Below, piece by piece: positions 52,623-61,544 of a stretch of DNA of 64,000 nucleotides; the first letter of the stretch is position 1, and every line of letters starts with the position of its first letter. The notes beneath the pieces were generated by a model. It was given only the letters and a program-made list of their open reading frames with translations, was not told where the DNA came from and made no database searches. The stretch comes from Sedimenticola sp. (GTDB lineage: Bacteria > Pseudomonadota > Gammaproteobacteria > Chromatiales > Chromatiaceae): contig JAMOLT010000010.1 in assembly GCA_027068915.1 (NCBI GenBank), positions 186,001 through 250,000 on the forward strand, given 5' to 3'. The position numbers and the translations under genes are program-made.

Positions 52623-52952
52623 ATGAAAAAACTAATCACAGCATTTGGCCTGGCCTTGTTGATCACAGGTTGCAACGCCACCACACCGGAAAAACCCGCC
52701 AGCATGAAGGCTCAGTACGAGGTTGCCCTGAAAAACGCGCAGGCCGCCGTCGAGAAAGCAGCCGCCGTTGACGGAGAATGGCGGGATATCCGCTGGAAAA
52801 AATCCAAGAAACGGTATCTGCCCAGCGCCATCAAGGCCGCAGAAGCCGGGGATTACAAAAAGGCGCTCAAGCTACTGGAAATTGCAACATTCCAGGCAGA
52901 GGCCGGCTACAAACAGGCCATGGAGCAGAAAAACGCTGGTCCACGCTTCTGA
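52623..52952 (+). CDS. soxK: SoxAX-binding lipoprotein SoxK-like
   Basis: A 109-residue lipoprotein (lipobox LLITGC, Cys17) that is small and Lys-rich, with AAVEKAAAVDGEWRDIRWKKSKKRYLPSAIKAA and a final AGDYKKALKLLEIATFQAEAGYKQAMEQ, the pattern of SoxK/SoxAX-binding proteins. Position directly after soxA supports this. The family binds and stimulates SoxXA. Confidence 0.88.
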   Translation: MKKLITAFGLALLITGCNATTPEKPASMKAQYEVALKNAQAAVEKAAAVDGEWRDIRWKKSKKRYLPSAIKAAEAGDYKKALKLLEIATFQAEAGYKQAMEQKNAGPRF

Positions 52953-52998
52953 TCAACCGACATCAAAAGACCCAATCATTAAAACTGGAGAAGCTATT

Positions 52999-53469
52999 AT
53001 GAGTCTTAATCAAAAACGCCGCGTATTCCTCAAGGGATCGCTGGCAGCAGGAACCCTCGGCGCGGCTGTCGGCCTGCTCACCCCGGGCGCCGTACTGGCC
53101 GCCTGGAACAAGAATGCCTTCACCTCAAAAAACATCGATGAAGCCATTGCCGGAGTTGTCGGCAACCCCGTCACCACTCCGTCCAAGGACATCACCATCA
53201 AGGCGCCAGATATTGCCGAGAACGGCGCCGTGGTGCCTGTATCCGTTTCCACCAATATGGATGGCGTCGAATCCATCACCTTGCTGGTGGAAAAAAACGC
53301 CAGCCCCCTGGCGGCTGTCTTCCATCTCCCCAAAGGCTCATTGCCTGATGTATCCACCCGCGTAAAAATGGGCAAGACCAGCGATGTCATCGCTGTGGTC
53401 AAGGCAAATGGCAAACTGTTTTCGGCACGCAAAGGCGTAAAAGTCACCATTGGCGGCTGCGGCGGCTGA
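52999..53469 (+). CDS. soxY: Thiosulfate-carrier protein SoxY
   Basis: A 156-residue exported protein; the leader SLNQKRRVFLKGSLAAGTLGAA looks like a Tat signal (RRVFLK). The C-terminus is VTIGGCGG, the swinging arm whose Cys carries the sulfur substrate as the pathway's covalent intermediate. GGAG lies before the start. It forms a complex with SoxZ. Confidence 0.97.
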   Translation: MSLNQKRRVFLKGSLAAGTLGAAVGLLTPGAVLAAWNKNAFTSKNIDEAIAGVVGNPVTTPSKDITIKAPDIAENGAVVPVSVSTNMDGVESITLLVEKNASPLAAVFHLPKGSLPDVSTRVKMGKTSDVIAVVKANGKLFSARKGVKVTIGGCGG

Positions 53470-53491
53470 TCAAACCAAGAGGCATATTCAA

Positions 53492-53806
53492 ATGGCTAAA
53501 ACCATCAAGATTCGCGCAAAGGCGAAAAATGGCGTCACCACGGTCAAGGCATTGATCACCCACCCCATGGAAACCGGTTTGCGCAAGAACAAGAAAACCG
53601 GCGAAATGATCCCCGCCAACTTCATCCAGGAAGTGGTATGCAAGCACAATGGCAAGGAAGTCATCAACTGCGAGTGGGGCGGCGCGGTTTCCAAAAACCC
53701 CTATCTGGCATTCAAATTCAAAGGCGGCAACAAAGACGACACCATTGAACTTGCATGGAAAGACAACCAGGGCAATGGCGACTCCCTAAGCGCCAAGATC
53801 CGCTGA
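53492..53806 (+). CDS. soxZ: SoxZ, partner of SoxY
   Basis: A 104-residue beta-sandwich protein: IKIRAKAKNGVTTVKALITHPMETGLRKN and the body NFIQEVVCKHNGKEVINCEWGGAVSKNPYLAFKF are SoxZ signatures. There is no signal peptide, as usual: it is exported folded with SoxY via the SoxY Tat signal. It follows soxY by 22 bases and precedes a hairpin. Confidence 0.96.
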   Translation: MAKTIKIRAKAKNGVTTVKALITHPMETGLRKNKKTGEMIPANFIQEVVCKHNGKEVINCEWGGAVSKNPYLAFKFKGGNKDDTIELAWKDNQGNGDSLSAKIR

Positions 53807-53825
53807 TTTTCTTCTGATCGTCCAG

Positions 53826-53851
53826 TGCCCTTTTCCCTGTGGAGAAGGGCA
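53826..53851 (+). terminator. Hairpin between soxZ and soxB
   Basis: TGCCCTT (53826-53832) and AAGGGCA (53845-53851) form a 7 bp stem, followed by TACTTTTCTGTT. It may reduce soxB transcription relative to soxXAKYZ or process the message. Confidence 0.6.
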
Positions 53852-53907
53852 TACTTTTCTGTTACTCCTGAACCCACAGGCTCAGGGTCACTCACAGGAT
53901 ATTCCCG

Positions 53908-55674
53908 ATGACCATATCAAGACGAGAATTTGTAAAGTTGATGGGGCTGGCAGGCGCTGCCGGCATGCTTCCCGGATCAGCTTTTGCAGCGGCAAAAAAG
54001 CCCTCGGATCTGTACGAAATACCGAAATTTGGCAACCTGTGCCTGATGCACATGACAGATTGCCATGCGCAGCTGAATCCGGTTTATTTCCGCGAACCCA
54101 GCGTCAATCTGGGCATCGGCCCCGCCAAGGGAAAAGCCCCCCATATTGTAGGCAAGAATTTTCTGCAGCATTTTGACATTGCTCCGGGAAGTATCGAATC
54201 CCACGCCTTTACCTACCTGGATTTTGACAATGCGGCAAGGAAGTATGGCAAGGTTGGTGGCTTTTCCCATCTTGCCACCCTGGTGAAGCGCCTGCGCGCC
54301 GAACGTGGGGACGGCAACAGCATTCTGCTCGATGGCGGTGATACCTGGCAAGGCTCCGGCACCGCGTACTGGACCCGCGGCAAGGATATGGTTGGAGCCT
54401 GCAATCTCCTCGGCGTGGATGTCATGACCGGCCATTGGGAGTTCACCTATCTGGACAAGGAAATCATCACCAATATTGGCGATTTCAAAGGTGAATTTGT
54501 GGCCCAGAACGTGAGCGTAAACGAAGAAGCACTTTTTGATTATCGCTTCCCTGATTTTTCCGGATTCGATGAGGACAGCGGCCTGGCGTTCAAACCCTAC
54601 ACCATGAAATCCATCAACGGCATGCGTGTGGCGGTAATCGGCCAGGCTTTCCCCTACACACCTATCGCCAACCCGCAGCGCTTCATTCCTGACTGGACCT
54701 TCGGCATCCAGGATGCACGCATGCAAAGCATGGTCAATCAAGTACGAGAAACCGAAAAACCGGATCTTGTAGTGGTCATCTCCCACAACGGTATGGATGT
54801 GGATCTGAAAATGGCCTCCCGCGTCAGCGGCATCGACGTCATTTTTGGCGGCCACACCCACGACGGCGTACCCCGTCCCGTGGAGATCAGCAACAAGGGC
54901 GGCAAAACCCTGGTGACCAACGCCGGCTCCAACGGCAAGTTCCTGGCGGTTATGGATCTGGATGTCAGCAAGGGCAGGCTCAAGGACTACCGCTATCGTC
55001 TGGTGCCCGTATTCTCCAACCTGCTCGAAGCAGACAAGGATATGCAGGCATATATCGACAAGGTACGCGCCCCCTACAAAGACAAACTGGAGAAGAAACT
55101 GGCCGTGGCCGGAGAGACCCTGTATCGCCGTGGCAACTTCAACGGCAGCTTCGACCAGATCATCTGCGATGCCCTGAACAAGGTCAACGACGCCCAGATC
55201 TCCCTGTCTCCCGGTTTCCGCTGGGGTACCACCGTATTGCCCGGTCAGGACATCACCATGGATCATGTCATGGATCAGACCTGCATCACCTACCCGGAAA
55301 CCTATCGCCGGGAAATGAGCGGCGAGGAGATCAAGGCCATTCTGGAAGATGTGGCTGACAACCTGTTCAATCCCGACCCCTACTACCAGCAGGGAGGTGA
55401 CATGGTGCGGCTTGGCGGACTGGACTATGTGTGCGAACCCGCTCAGACCATGGGCAAGCGCATCACCAACATGACCCTGGACAACGGCAGCAAAATCGAG
55501 GCCCAGAAGAAATACATGGTTTCCGGCTGGGCTACCGTAGGTTCCAAATCTCCGGGCCGCCCGATTTGGGATGTGGTTGCCGACTACCTGAAAGAACAGG
55601 GTACGGTGAAGGTAAAAAAACTCAACACCCCAAAATTGATTGGTGTAAAGGGAAACCCCGGAATCGCCAGCTGA
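53908..55674 (+). CDS. soxB: Thiosulfohydrolase SoxB
   Basis: A 588-residue dimanganese hydrolase of the 5'-nucleotidase family. Tat signal ISRREFVKLMGLAGAAG. Metal-site motifs: CLMHMTDCHAQLNP, LDGGDTWQGSGTAY, GHWEFTY, VVISHNGMDVD and GGHTHDG. It releases sulfate from SoxY-bound sulfonate. Complete and of normal length. The sox set here has no SoxCD, so sulfane sulfur would be left on SoxY or transferred to sulfur stores. Confidence 0.97.
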   Translation: MTISRREFVKLMGLAGAAGMLPGSAFAAAKKPSDLYEIPKFGNLCLMHMTDCHAQLNPVYFREPSVNLGIGPAKGKAPHIVGKNFLQHFDIAPGSIESHAFTYLDFDNAARKYGKVGGFSHLATLVKRLRAERGDGNSILLDGGDTWQGSGTAYWTRGKDMVGACNLLGVDVMTGHWEFTYLDKEIITNIGDFKGEFVAQNVSVNEEALFDYRFPDFSGFDEDSGLAFKPYTMKSINGMRVAVIGQAFPYTPIANPQRFIPDWTFGIQDARMQSMVNQVRETEKPDLVVVISHNGMDVDLKMASRVSGIDVIFGGHTHDGVPRPVEISNKGGKTLVTNAGSNGKFLAVMDLDVSKGRLKDYRYRLVPVFSNLLEADKDMQAYIDKVRAPYKDKLEKKLAVAGETLYRRGNFNGSFDQIICDALNKVNDAQISLSPGFRWGTTVLPGQDITMDHVMDQTCITYPETYRREMSGEEIKAILEDVADNLFNPDPYYQQGGDMVRLGGLDYVCEPAQTMGKRITNMTLDNGSKIEAQKKYMVSGWATVGSKSPGRPIWDVVADYLKEQGTVKVKKLNTPKLIGVKGNPGIAS

Positions 55675-55856
55675 TTTATTTTCCCCCTCTCCGATCGGGA
55701 CAGGCGCCTTCTTTTGCACAGGGATGTGCTTATGCTGCAAGTACATGGATGTACAGGAGCAGCATTCCTGCAATTGGGCCGGGTTATCGAAACAGTGTCT
55801 TCCCCTCCCCACTTCAGGGATAATACAGGCCACCCCCATTCCGTACTACCAAGCCC
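55675..55856. other. Gap after soxB
   Basis: A 182 bp gap. A small inverted repeat (GTACATGGATGTAC at about 55741-55754) lies in it; nothing else recognised. No gene. Confidence 0.4.
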
Positions 55857-56699
55857 ATGCGCCTGTTCGTCAACCGACTCACCGTTCTTGATTTTTCCTA
55901 CCTGCATTCTGCGCGGGGGCTGGTAGGGGAAAGCTGGCAGGTGGATATCGAATTGCAGGGCGGCCTGGACGAGCAGGGCATGGTGGTGGATTTTTCCGAA
56001 GTCAAACGCCAGGTCAAGGATCTCATCGACACCAGTTTCGATCATCGCCTGCTGCTGCCAGCGGATGCCCCCGGCCTCGAGATCCACGGCGACCGCCTGG
56101 CATTTTACCTGGACAACGGCAACCGCATCCGCCACCAGGGGCCGCCGGACGCGGTGCAGTTCATTACAGGGGCCGAAATTACCACGGAAAACGTGGCCCT
56201 GGCCATTCACCATGCACTGCTCCCCACCCTGCCCGGGAATGTCCAATCCATGACCCTCAGGCTTTACCCCGAAGCAATCCGGGGCGATTTCTACCAATAC
56301 AGCCATGGCCTGAAGCAACATTGCGGTAACTGCCAGCGCATTGCCCATGGCCACCGCTCACGAATACAGATTCTGCGCAACGGAAAGACAGACCCTGCAC
56401 AGGAGAAACGCTGGGCGGCGCAGTTCCGGGACATCTACATCGGTACGGAAGACGACATGGTCGCCATTACTTCACACAATGATCAAACCTGCTTCTGTTT
56501 TTCCTACACAGCGGAACAGGGACAATTCGAGCTGGAGCTGCCCGCAGATCGCTGTTACCTGGTCGATACAGAATCCACCGTGGAGAACATTGCCCGCCAT
56601 ATCCGTGAAGTGCTGGAACATGAATTCCCCCAGGACAGGTTTTTTGTGCGGGCGTTTGAGGGCATAGGCAAGGGAGCGATCAGCGAAACTCCTGCATAA
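55857..56699 (+). CDS. 6-pyruvoyl-tetrahydropterin synthase-like protein, two T-fold halves
   Basis: A 280-residue protein of the PTPS/QueD family, about twice the length of the usual 120-residue enzyme. The N-terminal half has MVVDFSEVKRQVKDLIDTSFDHRLLL (usual second part of the fold); the C-terminal half has the zinc-site segment YQYSHGLKQHC..CQRIAHGHRSRIQI and TVENIARHIREVLEHEFP. The zinc-type histidines are in HGL and HGHR; the Cys differ from QueD. It may be a distinct pterin- or carboxytetrahydropterin-synthesising enzyme. Its position between sox and gloB gives no pathway clue. Confidence 0.8.
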   Translation: MRLFVNRLTVLDFSYLHSARGLVGESWQVDIELQGGLDEQGMVVDFSEVKRQVKDLIDTSFDHRLLLPADAPGLEIHGDRLAFYLDNGNRIRHQGPPDAVQFITGAEITTENVALAIHHALLPTLPGNVQSMTLRLYPEAIRGDFYQYSHGLKQHCGNCQRIAHGHRSRIQILRNGKTDPAQEKRWAAQFRDIYIGTEDDMVAITSHNDQTCFCFSYTAEQGQFELELPADRCYLVDTESTVENIARHIREVLEHEFPQDRFFVRAFEGIGKGAISETPA

Positions 56700-56720
56700 A
56701 CCTGGAAGTGCTGTAACTGC

Positions 56721-57500
56721 TCAGTCGTAATCCCTGTCTTTCCATTGGCGCAACGCCTTGAACACCTCCCGATGTCCACAAAGGGGTTTGCCGGCCCATT
56801 TTTCTGCAGCTTTTACCACCACCGGCTCATCCGTGCGTAAAAAAGGATTGGTCGCCAGCTCCAGTGCCAGGGAAGAAGGAACCGTCGGCAGCCCTCGTGC
56901 CCTTTTGTCCCGATCCTGCTGGATGCGCTTGAGCAATGCCGGGTTCTCCCGCTCCACCCATTTGGCGAAGCCAAGATTGGCCAGGGTGTATTCATGGGCG
57001 CAATACACCTGGGTTGACGAGGGCAGGGCGGCAATACGCCGCAGGGAATCGCTCAGTTGTTCGAAGCTGCCGCTAAACACCCGCCCGCAACCACCGGCAA
57101 ACAGGGTGTCCCCGCAGAACAGCAGATTTTTTCCATGGTATGCAATATGCCCTTCCGTATGGCCAGGCACATCCAGCACCCGCAATTCTAACTGCAAATC
57201 CTGCAGCACAACGCTGTCTCCCTCTATGAGTTTTTTTTCCACTCCGGCGACCGATTCGTGAGCGGGGCCGTATACCGCCACCTGAGGCCAGCGCCGCTTC
57301 AACTCGTGCACACCCCCGGTATGATCACCGTGCTTGTGAGTGATCAGAATGGCAGACAACTGCAAGCCATGGGTCTGGCAGTATGCAATGACCGGATCTT
57401 CATCACCAGGATCAACCACTGCGCAGGTTGCCACAGCCTCCCGCCTCAGCAACCAGATGTAATTGTCATCAAAAGCCGGTAATGGAATCACCTCAGGCAT
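56721..57500 (-). CDS. gloB: Hydroxyacylglutathione hydrolase (glyoxalase II)
   Basis: A 259-residue metallo-beta-lactamase-fold enzyme. ITHKHGDHTGG supplies His55, His57, Asp59, His60; LDVPGHTEGHIAYH and FCGDTLFAGGCGR follow. It hydrolyses S-D-lactoylglutathione to D-lactate and glutathione in methylglyoxal detoxification. The hisI gene lies 2 bases upstream on the same strand. Confidence 0.95.
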   Translation of the reverse strand: MPEVIPLPAFDDNYIWLLRREAVATCAVVDPGDEDPVIAYCQTHGLQLSAILITHKHGDHTGGVHELKRRWPQVAVYGPAHESVAGVEKKLIEGDSVVLQDLQLELRVLDVPGHTEGHIAYHGKNLLFCGDTLFAGGCGRVFSGSFEQLSDSLRRIAALPSSTQVYCAHEYTLANLGFAKWVERENPALLKRIQQDRDKRARGLPTVPSSLALELATNPFLRTDEPVVVKAAEKWAGKPLCGHREVFKALRQWKDRDYD

Positions 57501-57502
57501 GG

Positions 57503-57946
57503 CTATTTCCCGTAAAGTGTTTTTGGGTCGATGAGCACGGGCTTGTCCACCACCAGCTTGTCGCCCTGCAGCAGATTGAAGAAGCAGGTTCGCCTGCCCG
57601 TATGGCAGGCGGGGCCGGTTTGATCAACCAACAGCAGCAGGGTGTCACCATCACAATCGAAACGCATTTCCCTGAGTTCCTGAACCTGACCGGAAGATTC
57701 GCCCTTGCGCCATAGTTGCTGACGTGAGCGTGACCAGTAGCATACCCTGCCTCTCTCCAGGGTTTCCTCCAGCGCCTCGAGGTTCATCCAGGCCAGCATC
57801 AGCACCTCCCTCGTATCGTATTGCTGAGCAATGGCCGGAATCAGACCATCGGCATTCCAGGGAATCTGCTCCAGCACCTGCGGCCAGGGAACGGAATCAC
57901 CGGGGCGGGCCGTTTCCAGCTTTTTCCAGAATCCGCTGCCACTCAT
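57503..57946 (-). CDS. hisI: Phosphoribosyl-AMP cyclohydrolase
   Basis: A 147-residue histidine-biosynthesis enzyme, opening PR-AMP to ProFAR. The diagnostic blocks are DGLIPAIAQQYDTREVLMLAWMN, CYWSRSRQQLWRKGESSGQ, the metal-site RFDCDGDTLLLLVDQ and GPACHTGRRTCFF. No HisE domain is fused. It is alone here, away from the his operon, and adjoins gloB. Confidence 0.95.
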   Translation of the reverse strand: MSGSGFWKKLETARPGDSVPWPQVLEQIPWNADGLIPAIAQQYDTREVLMLAWMNLEALEETLERGRVCYWSRSRQQLWRKGESSGQVQELREMRFDCDGDTLLLLVDQTGPACHTGRRTCFFNLLQGDKLVVDKPVLIDPKTLYGK

Positions 57947-58082
57947 CCGGCAGCCCTCCCCTTTTTTCTATCAAAAAACATATGCCGCTCACAATCATGG
58001 TTGGTTCCTCGATTCTACAACACAGACAGCGGCTCGACATTGGTATAATCGGCGTACGAATCATCATTTGGTCGCTTACTTC

Positions 58083-58400
58083 ATGCGCATATTCCGCATT
58101 TCCTTCCACAACCAGGGCAAGGTATACCAGCTCCATGCAGAACAGGTGGGCCAGGGAGAGCTTTATGGCTTCGTGGAAATCACCGGTTTGCTGTTCAATG
58201 AGCACACTTCCGTGGTGATCGATCCTGCAGAAGAGCGTCTCAAGGACGAATTTTCCGGCACCAGCCGCATTTTGGTGCCCATGCATGCGGTGATACGCAT
58301 CGACGAGGTGGAAAAGCGCGGGCAGAACATGATTTTCGATGTTGGGGATACCAGCAATATCACCACTTTTCCCGGTTTTGGGCCTGACAAGAAAAAATAG
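58083..58400 (+). CDS. DUF1820 protein
   Basis: A 105-residue soluble protein matching the DUF1820 pattern: MRIFRISFHNQGKVYQLHAEQVGQGELYGFVEI, then SVVIDPAEERLKDEF and VPMHAVIRIDEVEK. It begins at ATG 58083; a longer in-frame start at 57831 overlaps hisI antisense and is rejected. Conserved in gammaproteobacteria; function unknown. Confidence 0.85.
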   Translation: MRIFRISFHNQGKVYQLHAEQVGQGELYGFVEITGLLFNEHTSVVIDPAEERLKDEFSGTSRILVPMHAVIRIDEVEKRGQNMIFDVGDTSNITTFPGFGPDKKK

Positions 58401-58493
58401 CCTGCCCATGGCGCAAACCACTTCTTCCGGGATGGGGTATAGGCACACAAAATATCCGTTGATATCACGAGCATCCAGGGACACCATACGCCC

Positions 58494-58808
58494 ATGAACA
58501 GACAACAGACCATTGAACACAAGCTACAACAAGCACTATCGCCCATGCATTTGGAAGTACTGAGCGAAACCCACATGCACAATGTCCCTGAAGATGCCGA
58601 ATCGCATTACAGGGTGACTGCGGTTTCCGAGCAGTTCAGCGGTAAATCCCTGTTACAGCGCCATCGCCTGGTCAATGCCGCCCTGGCGGAAGAGCTTGCC
58701 AACGGCATTCATGCCCTGGCCCTGCACACCATGACACCGGAAGAATGGTCGGAAAAGAACGGCCATACCCCCACCTCACCTCCCTGCCTGGGCGGAGGGG
58801 CAAAATAA
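58494..58808 (+). CDS. BolA-family protein
   Basis: A 104-residue BolA-type protein: helix IEHKLQQAL, LEVLSETHMHNV, HYRVTAVSEQF, then SLLQRHRLVNAALAEEL and HALALHTMTPEEW. BolA proteins bind [2Fe-2S]-glutaredoxins and affect iron homeostasis and morphology. The C-terminal tail (SEKNGHTPTSPP...) is extra. The stop overlaps the glutaredoxin start (TAATG), which fits a BolA-Grx functional pair. Confidence 0.9.
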   Translation: MNRQQTIEHKLQQALSPMHLEVLSETHMHNVPEDAESHYRVTAVSEQFSGKSLLQRHRLVNAALAEELANGIHALALHTMTPEEWSEKNGHTPTSPPCLGGGAK

Positions 58809-59170
58809 TGGACATCATACGCTGGCTACTGGGGCGCATTATCCTGTTCTTCGACTGGCTCACCCAACCCAGGAAACCCGCGCACAGCCCGGAGAAACAG
58901 GCGCAACTGGATGCACAGACGGCCAACATGGCGATTTACCAGTATGCGGCCTGCCCCTTTTGCGTAAAAACCCGGCGCGCCATTCGCAGACTGGGACTGA
59001 ATATCGAATTGCGGGACGCAAAAAACGACCCCGAATATCGCCAGGAACTGGAGCAACAGGGTGGCAAGCAGCAAGTCCCCTGCCTGCGCATCGAAGCGGA
59101 AGACGGCAGCGTTACCTGGCTGTACGAATCCAGCGAGATCATTGCCTATCTGCAGAAGAGGTTTGCCTGA
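58808..59170 (+). CDS. Membrane-anchored glutaredoxin-like protein
   Basis: A 120-residue protein with an N-terminal helix (WLLGRIILFFDWL) and a thioredoxin-fold glutaredoxin domain: IYQYAACPFCVKTRRAIRRL (CPFC, Cys49 and Cys52), GGKQQVPCLRI and the ending WLYESSEIIAYLQKRF. Coupled to the upstream BolA gene by overlapping codons. A role in iron-sulfur or disulfide chemistry at the membrane is likely (inference). Confidence 0.9.
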   Translation: MDIIRWLLGRIILFFDWLTQPRKPAHSPEKQAQLDAQTANMAIYQYAACPFCVKTRRAIRRLGLNIELRDAKNDPEYRQELEQQGGKQQVPCLRIEAEDGSVTWLYESSEIIAYLQKRFA

Positions 59171-59227
59171 CCGGCATCTGCGCATCATGATAAAATCAGC
59201 GTATCCAGACCTTTACCGGAACGCGGT

Positions 59228-59887
59228 ATGACTACCCCACACAGACTCCTCGCCCGCGCAGAAGCCCAGGTTCACAAGAACCTGTTCACTATGACAGACA
59301 AGGCGCATCAGGCCGTGGAGCAGGCCATGGAAGCCTTGAAAACCCAAAACGCGGATCTGGCGCAAGAAGTAGTCGATGCGGATCTGCAGCAAAATCTTCT
59401 CATGCGCATCGTCGAGAAAGAATGCCTGCAGATACTCGCCACCCTGGAACCAAAAGCAAGCGACTTGCGCGAGGTTGTCGCCAGCCTGCAGATCGCCACC
59501 GAACTGGAACGCATTTCTGACCATGCCAAGGATATCGCCAATATTGTCCTGAACATGGATGCCAGCGATTTTTCCGGCCCCATGGATCGTCTTGCCACCA
59601 TGGGCGATTTATGCCAGAACATGCTGGTGCAAGTCATGGAAGCCTATGAAAACCTCGATGCAGGACTTGCCGAGCACGTTGCCTCCCATGACAGCCAGGT
59701 GGATGAGCTGGACGAAGAGGCCTGCTCCAGTCTGATGATGACCGTCATGAGTTCCGCAGATACCAGCATGCATGCCACCCATTTGCTGTGGATCGCCTAC
59801 CACCTGGAGCGCATCGGCGACCGCATCACCAACATCGCCGAGCGGGTGGTGTTCATGGTTACCGCAGAAACACCCGAACTGGGATGA
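59228..59887 (+). CDS. phoU: PhoU-like phosphate regulatory protein
   Basis: A 219-residue helical protein with two PhoU domains: first about residues 20-105 (ADLQQNLLMRIVEKECLQILATLEP, LQIATELERISDHAKDIANIV) and second about 118-210 (DEEACSSLMMTVMSSADT, LLWIAYHLERIGDRITNIAERVVF). The ERIxDHAxxI/ERIGDRxTNI motifs are diagnostic. It modulates PhoR and the phosphate transporter; no pst genes are near. The stop overlaps the next start (ATGA). Confidence 0.9.
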   Translation: MTTPHRLLARAEAQVHKNLFTMTDKAHQAVEQAMEALKTQNADLAQEVVDADLQQNLLMRIVEKECLQILATLEPKASDLREVVASLQIATELERISDHAKDIANIVLNMDASDFSGPMDRLATMGDLCQNMLVQVMEAYENLDAGLAEHVASHDSQVDELDEEACSSLMMTVMSSADTSMHATHLLWIAYHLERIGDRITNIAERVVFMVTAETPELG

Positions 59888-61119
59888 TCCAGCCACAAAG
59901 TCTGGGTGCCCTCAGTAACATTCACCAGCTTATTACCCAACTGGTGGAAGATCTTCCTGCCGAAGACATCAACCGGAAATATCATCCAGACCTCCCTGGC
60001 ATCGGCTGGCTGCTGGGGCGCAGCGTCTACCTGGAACTATGGTGGCTGCGGGAGAAAATCCTGGGAGATGACGATCTGAGCAAGAGGGTGCGGCAGTTTT
60101 TTGCCCGACCCCTGCCCCGAAGTGCGCAGCAGGAACAACAGCTTCCCCCCAAGGAGCACCTGCTCAACTGGGCGCTGGAAGTACAGGACGAACATCTGTC
60201 CCGTCTGGCCAACCCCGCACAGCTGCCGGATCACCCCTGGCTGAAAAAAGGCTGGCTTGTCGATTACCTGGTGCAGGTTCACGGGCGAATCTACGAGCAA
60301 ATGCTGTCCGTGCGCCACGCCCGCGCCGTGGCCCAGGAGGGGAAATACCATGTCAAGCAGCCCCTGCAGGCATCCCCACCAGTTGCAGACAGCACGGAAG
60401 TATCCCAGGGGCACTATCGCATCGGCGCCCGCGACGGGGTGATGTTCGACAACGAACAGCCCATGCAAATGGTGGAAATGCACAATTTCCGCATCAGCAA
60501 CAAACCCGCAGATAACGCTGCATGGCTGGCGTTTCTGCAAGATGACGGCTACAACCAGGATTGCTACTGGAGCAAACCGGGAAGGGACTGGAAGCAACGC
60601 CACTCCGTCACCTGCCCATGGCACTGGCGGCAGGATCAAAACGGAAATTGGTACGCCCTGGGCTTGAACGGCCCCATGGATCTGCTGCCCGATCTTCCCG
60701 TCAGTGGCATCTCCTGGTACGAGGCCCAGGCCTATGCAAACTGGGCCGCAGCGCGCATCGAAGGATTCAGCGGCGCGGTACTGCCCCATGAATACCACTG
60801 GGAAGCGGCTGCCCGCATCGGTGCATTGCAAAATGGCGGGCGTGTGTGGGAATGGTGTGGCAACCCCCTGCATCCCTACCAGGACTATGAAGCGCCTGTA
60901 GACCCTGAAATGCACACACAGGAATTTGCTGGCGAACACCCGGCATTGCGCGGCAGCTGTATTCACACCCAGCCGGCCCTGCGCCGGATCAGCATTCGCA
61001 ACGCCGGATTGCCGGGCGCCGGCTATCTGTTTTCCGGCGTACGCCTGATTTTCCCCCCCGCCCTCGAGGAAGAGGCACTGTATATCGAGCAGTGGCAACA
61101 GTTCCTGGGCAACAGCTGA
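59884..61119 (+). CDS. SUMF1/EgtB-like protein with N-terminal DinB-like domain
   Basis: A 411-residue protein. The N-terminal part (about residues 10-170) resembles the DinB-like helical bundle of EgtB, but the metal-binding HxxxHxE is not seen: only VHGRIYEQM is similar. The C-terminal half is a formylglycine-generating-enzyme-type (SUMF1) fold: FRISNKPADNAAWLAFLQDDGY, LPVSGISWYEAQAYANWAA, LPHEYHWEAAARI, and the final GAGYLFSGVRLIF. No EgtD gene is adjacent. It might be an inactive or divergent EgtB/sulfoxide synthase relative. Coupled to the PhoU gene. Confidence 0.78.
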   Translation: MIQPQSLGALSNIHQLITQLVEDLPAEDINRKYHPDLPGIGWLLGRSVYLELWWLREKILGDDDLSKRVRQFFARPLPRSAQQEQQLPPKEHLLNWALEVQDEHLSRLANPAQLPDHPWLKKGWLVDYLVQVHGRIYEQMLSVRHARAVAQEGKYHVKQPLQASPPVADSTEVSQGHYRIGARDGVMFDNEQPMQMVEMHNFRISNKPADNAAWLAFLQDDGYNQDCYWSKPGRDWKQRHSVTCPWHWRQDQNGNWYALGLNGPMDLLPDLPVSGISWYEAQAYANWAAARIEGFSGAVLPHEYHWEAAARIGALQNGGRVWEWCGNPLHPYQDYEAPVDPEMHTQEFAGEHPALRGSCIHTQPALRRISIRNAGLPGAGYLFSGVRLIFPPALEEEALYIEQWQQFLGNS

Positions 61120-61140
61120 CGCTTTTCTTCTGAAGCCTGC

Positions 61141-61542
<402 letters not shown>

Positions 61543-61544
61543 TT

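Noticed and set aside
53977-55839. A 620-residue open frame on the minus strand opposite soxB
   Set aside because: It is antisense to a clearly real gene with strong family motifs, has no homology-like pattern, and such long shadow frames are common in GC-rich coding regions.
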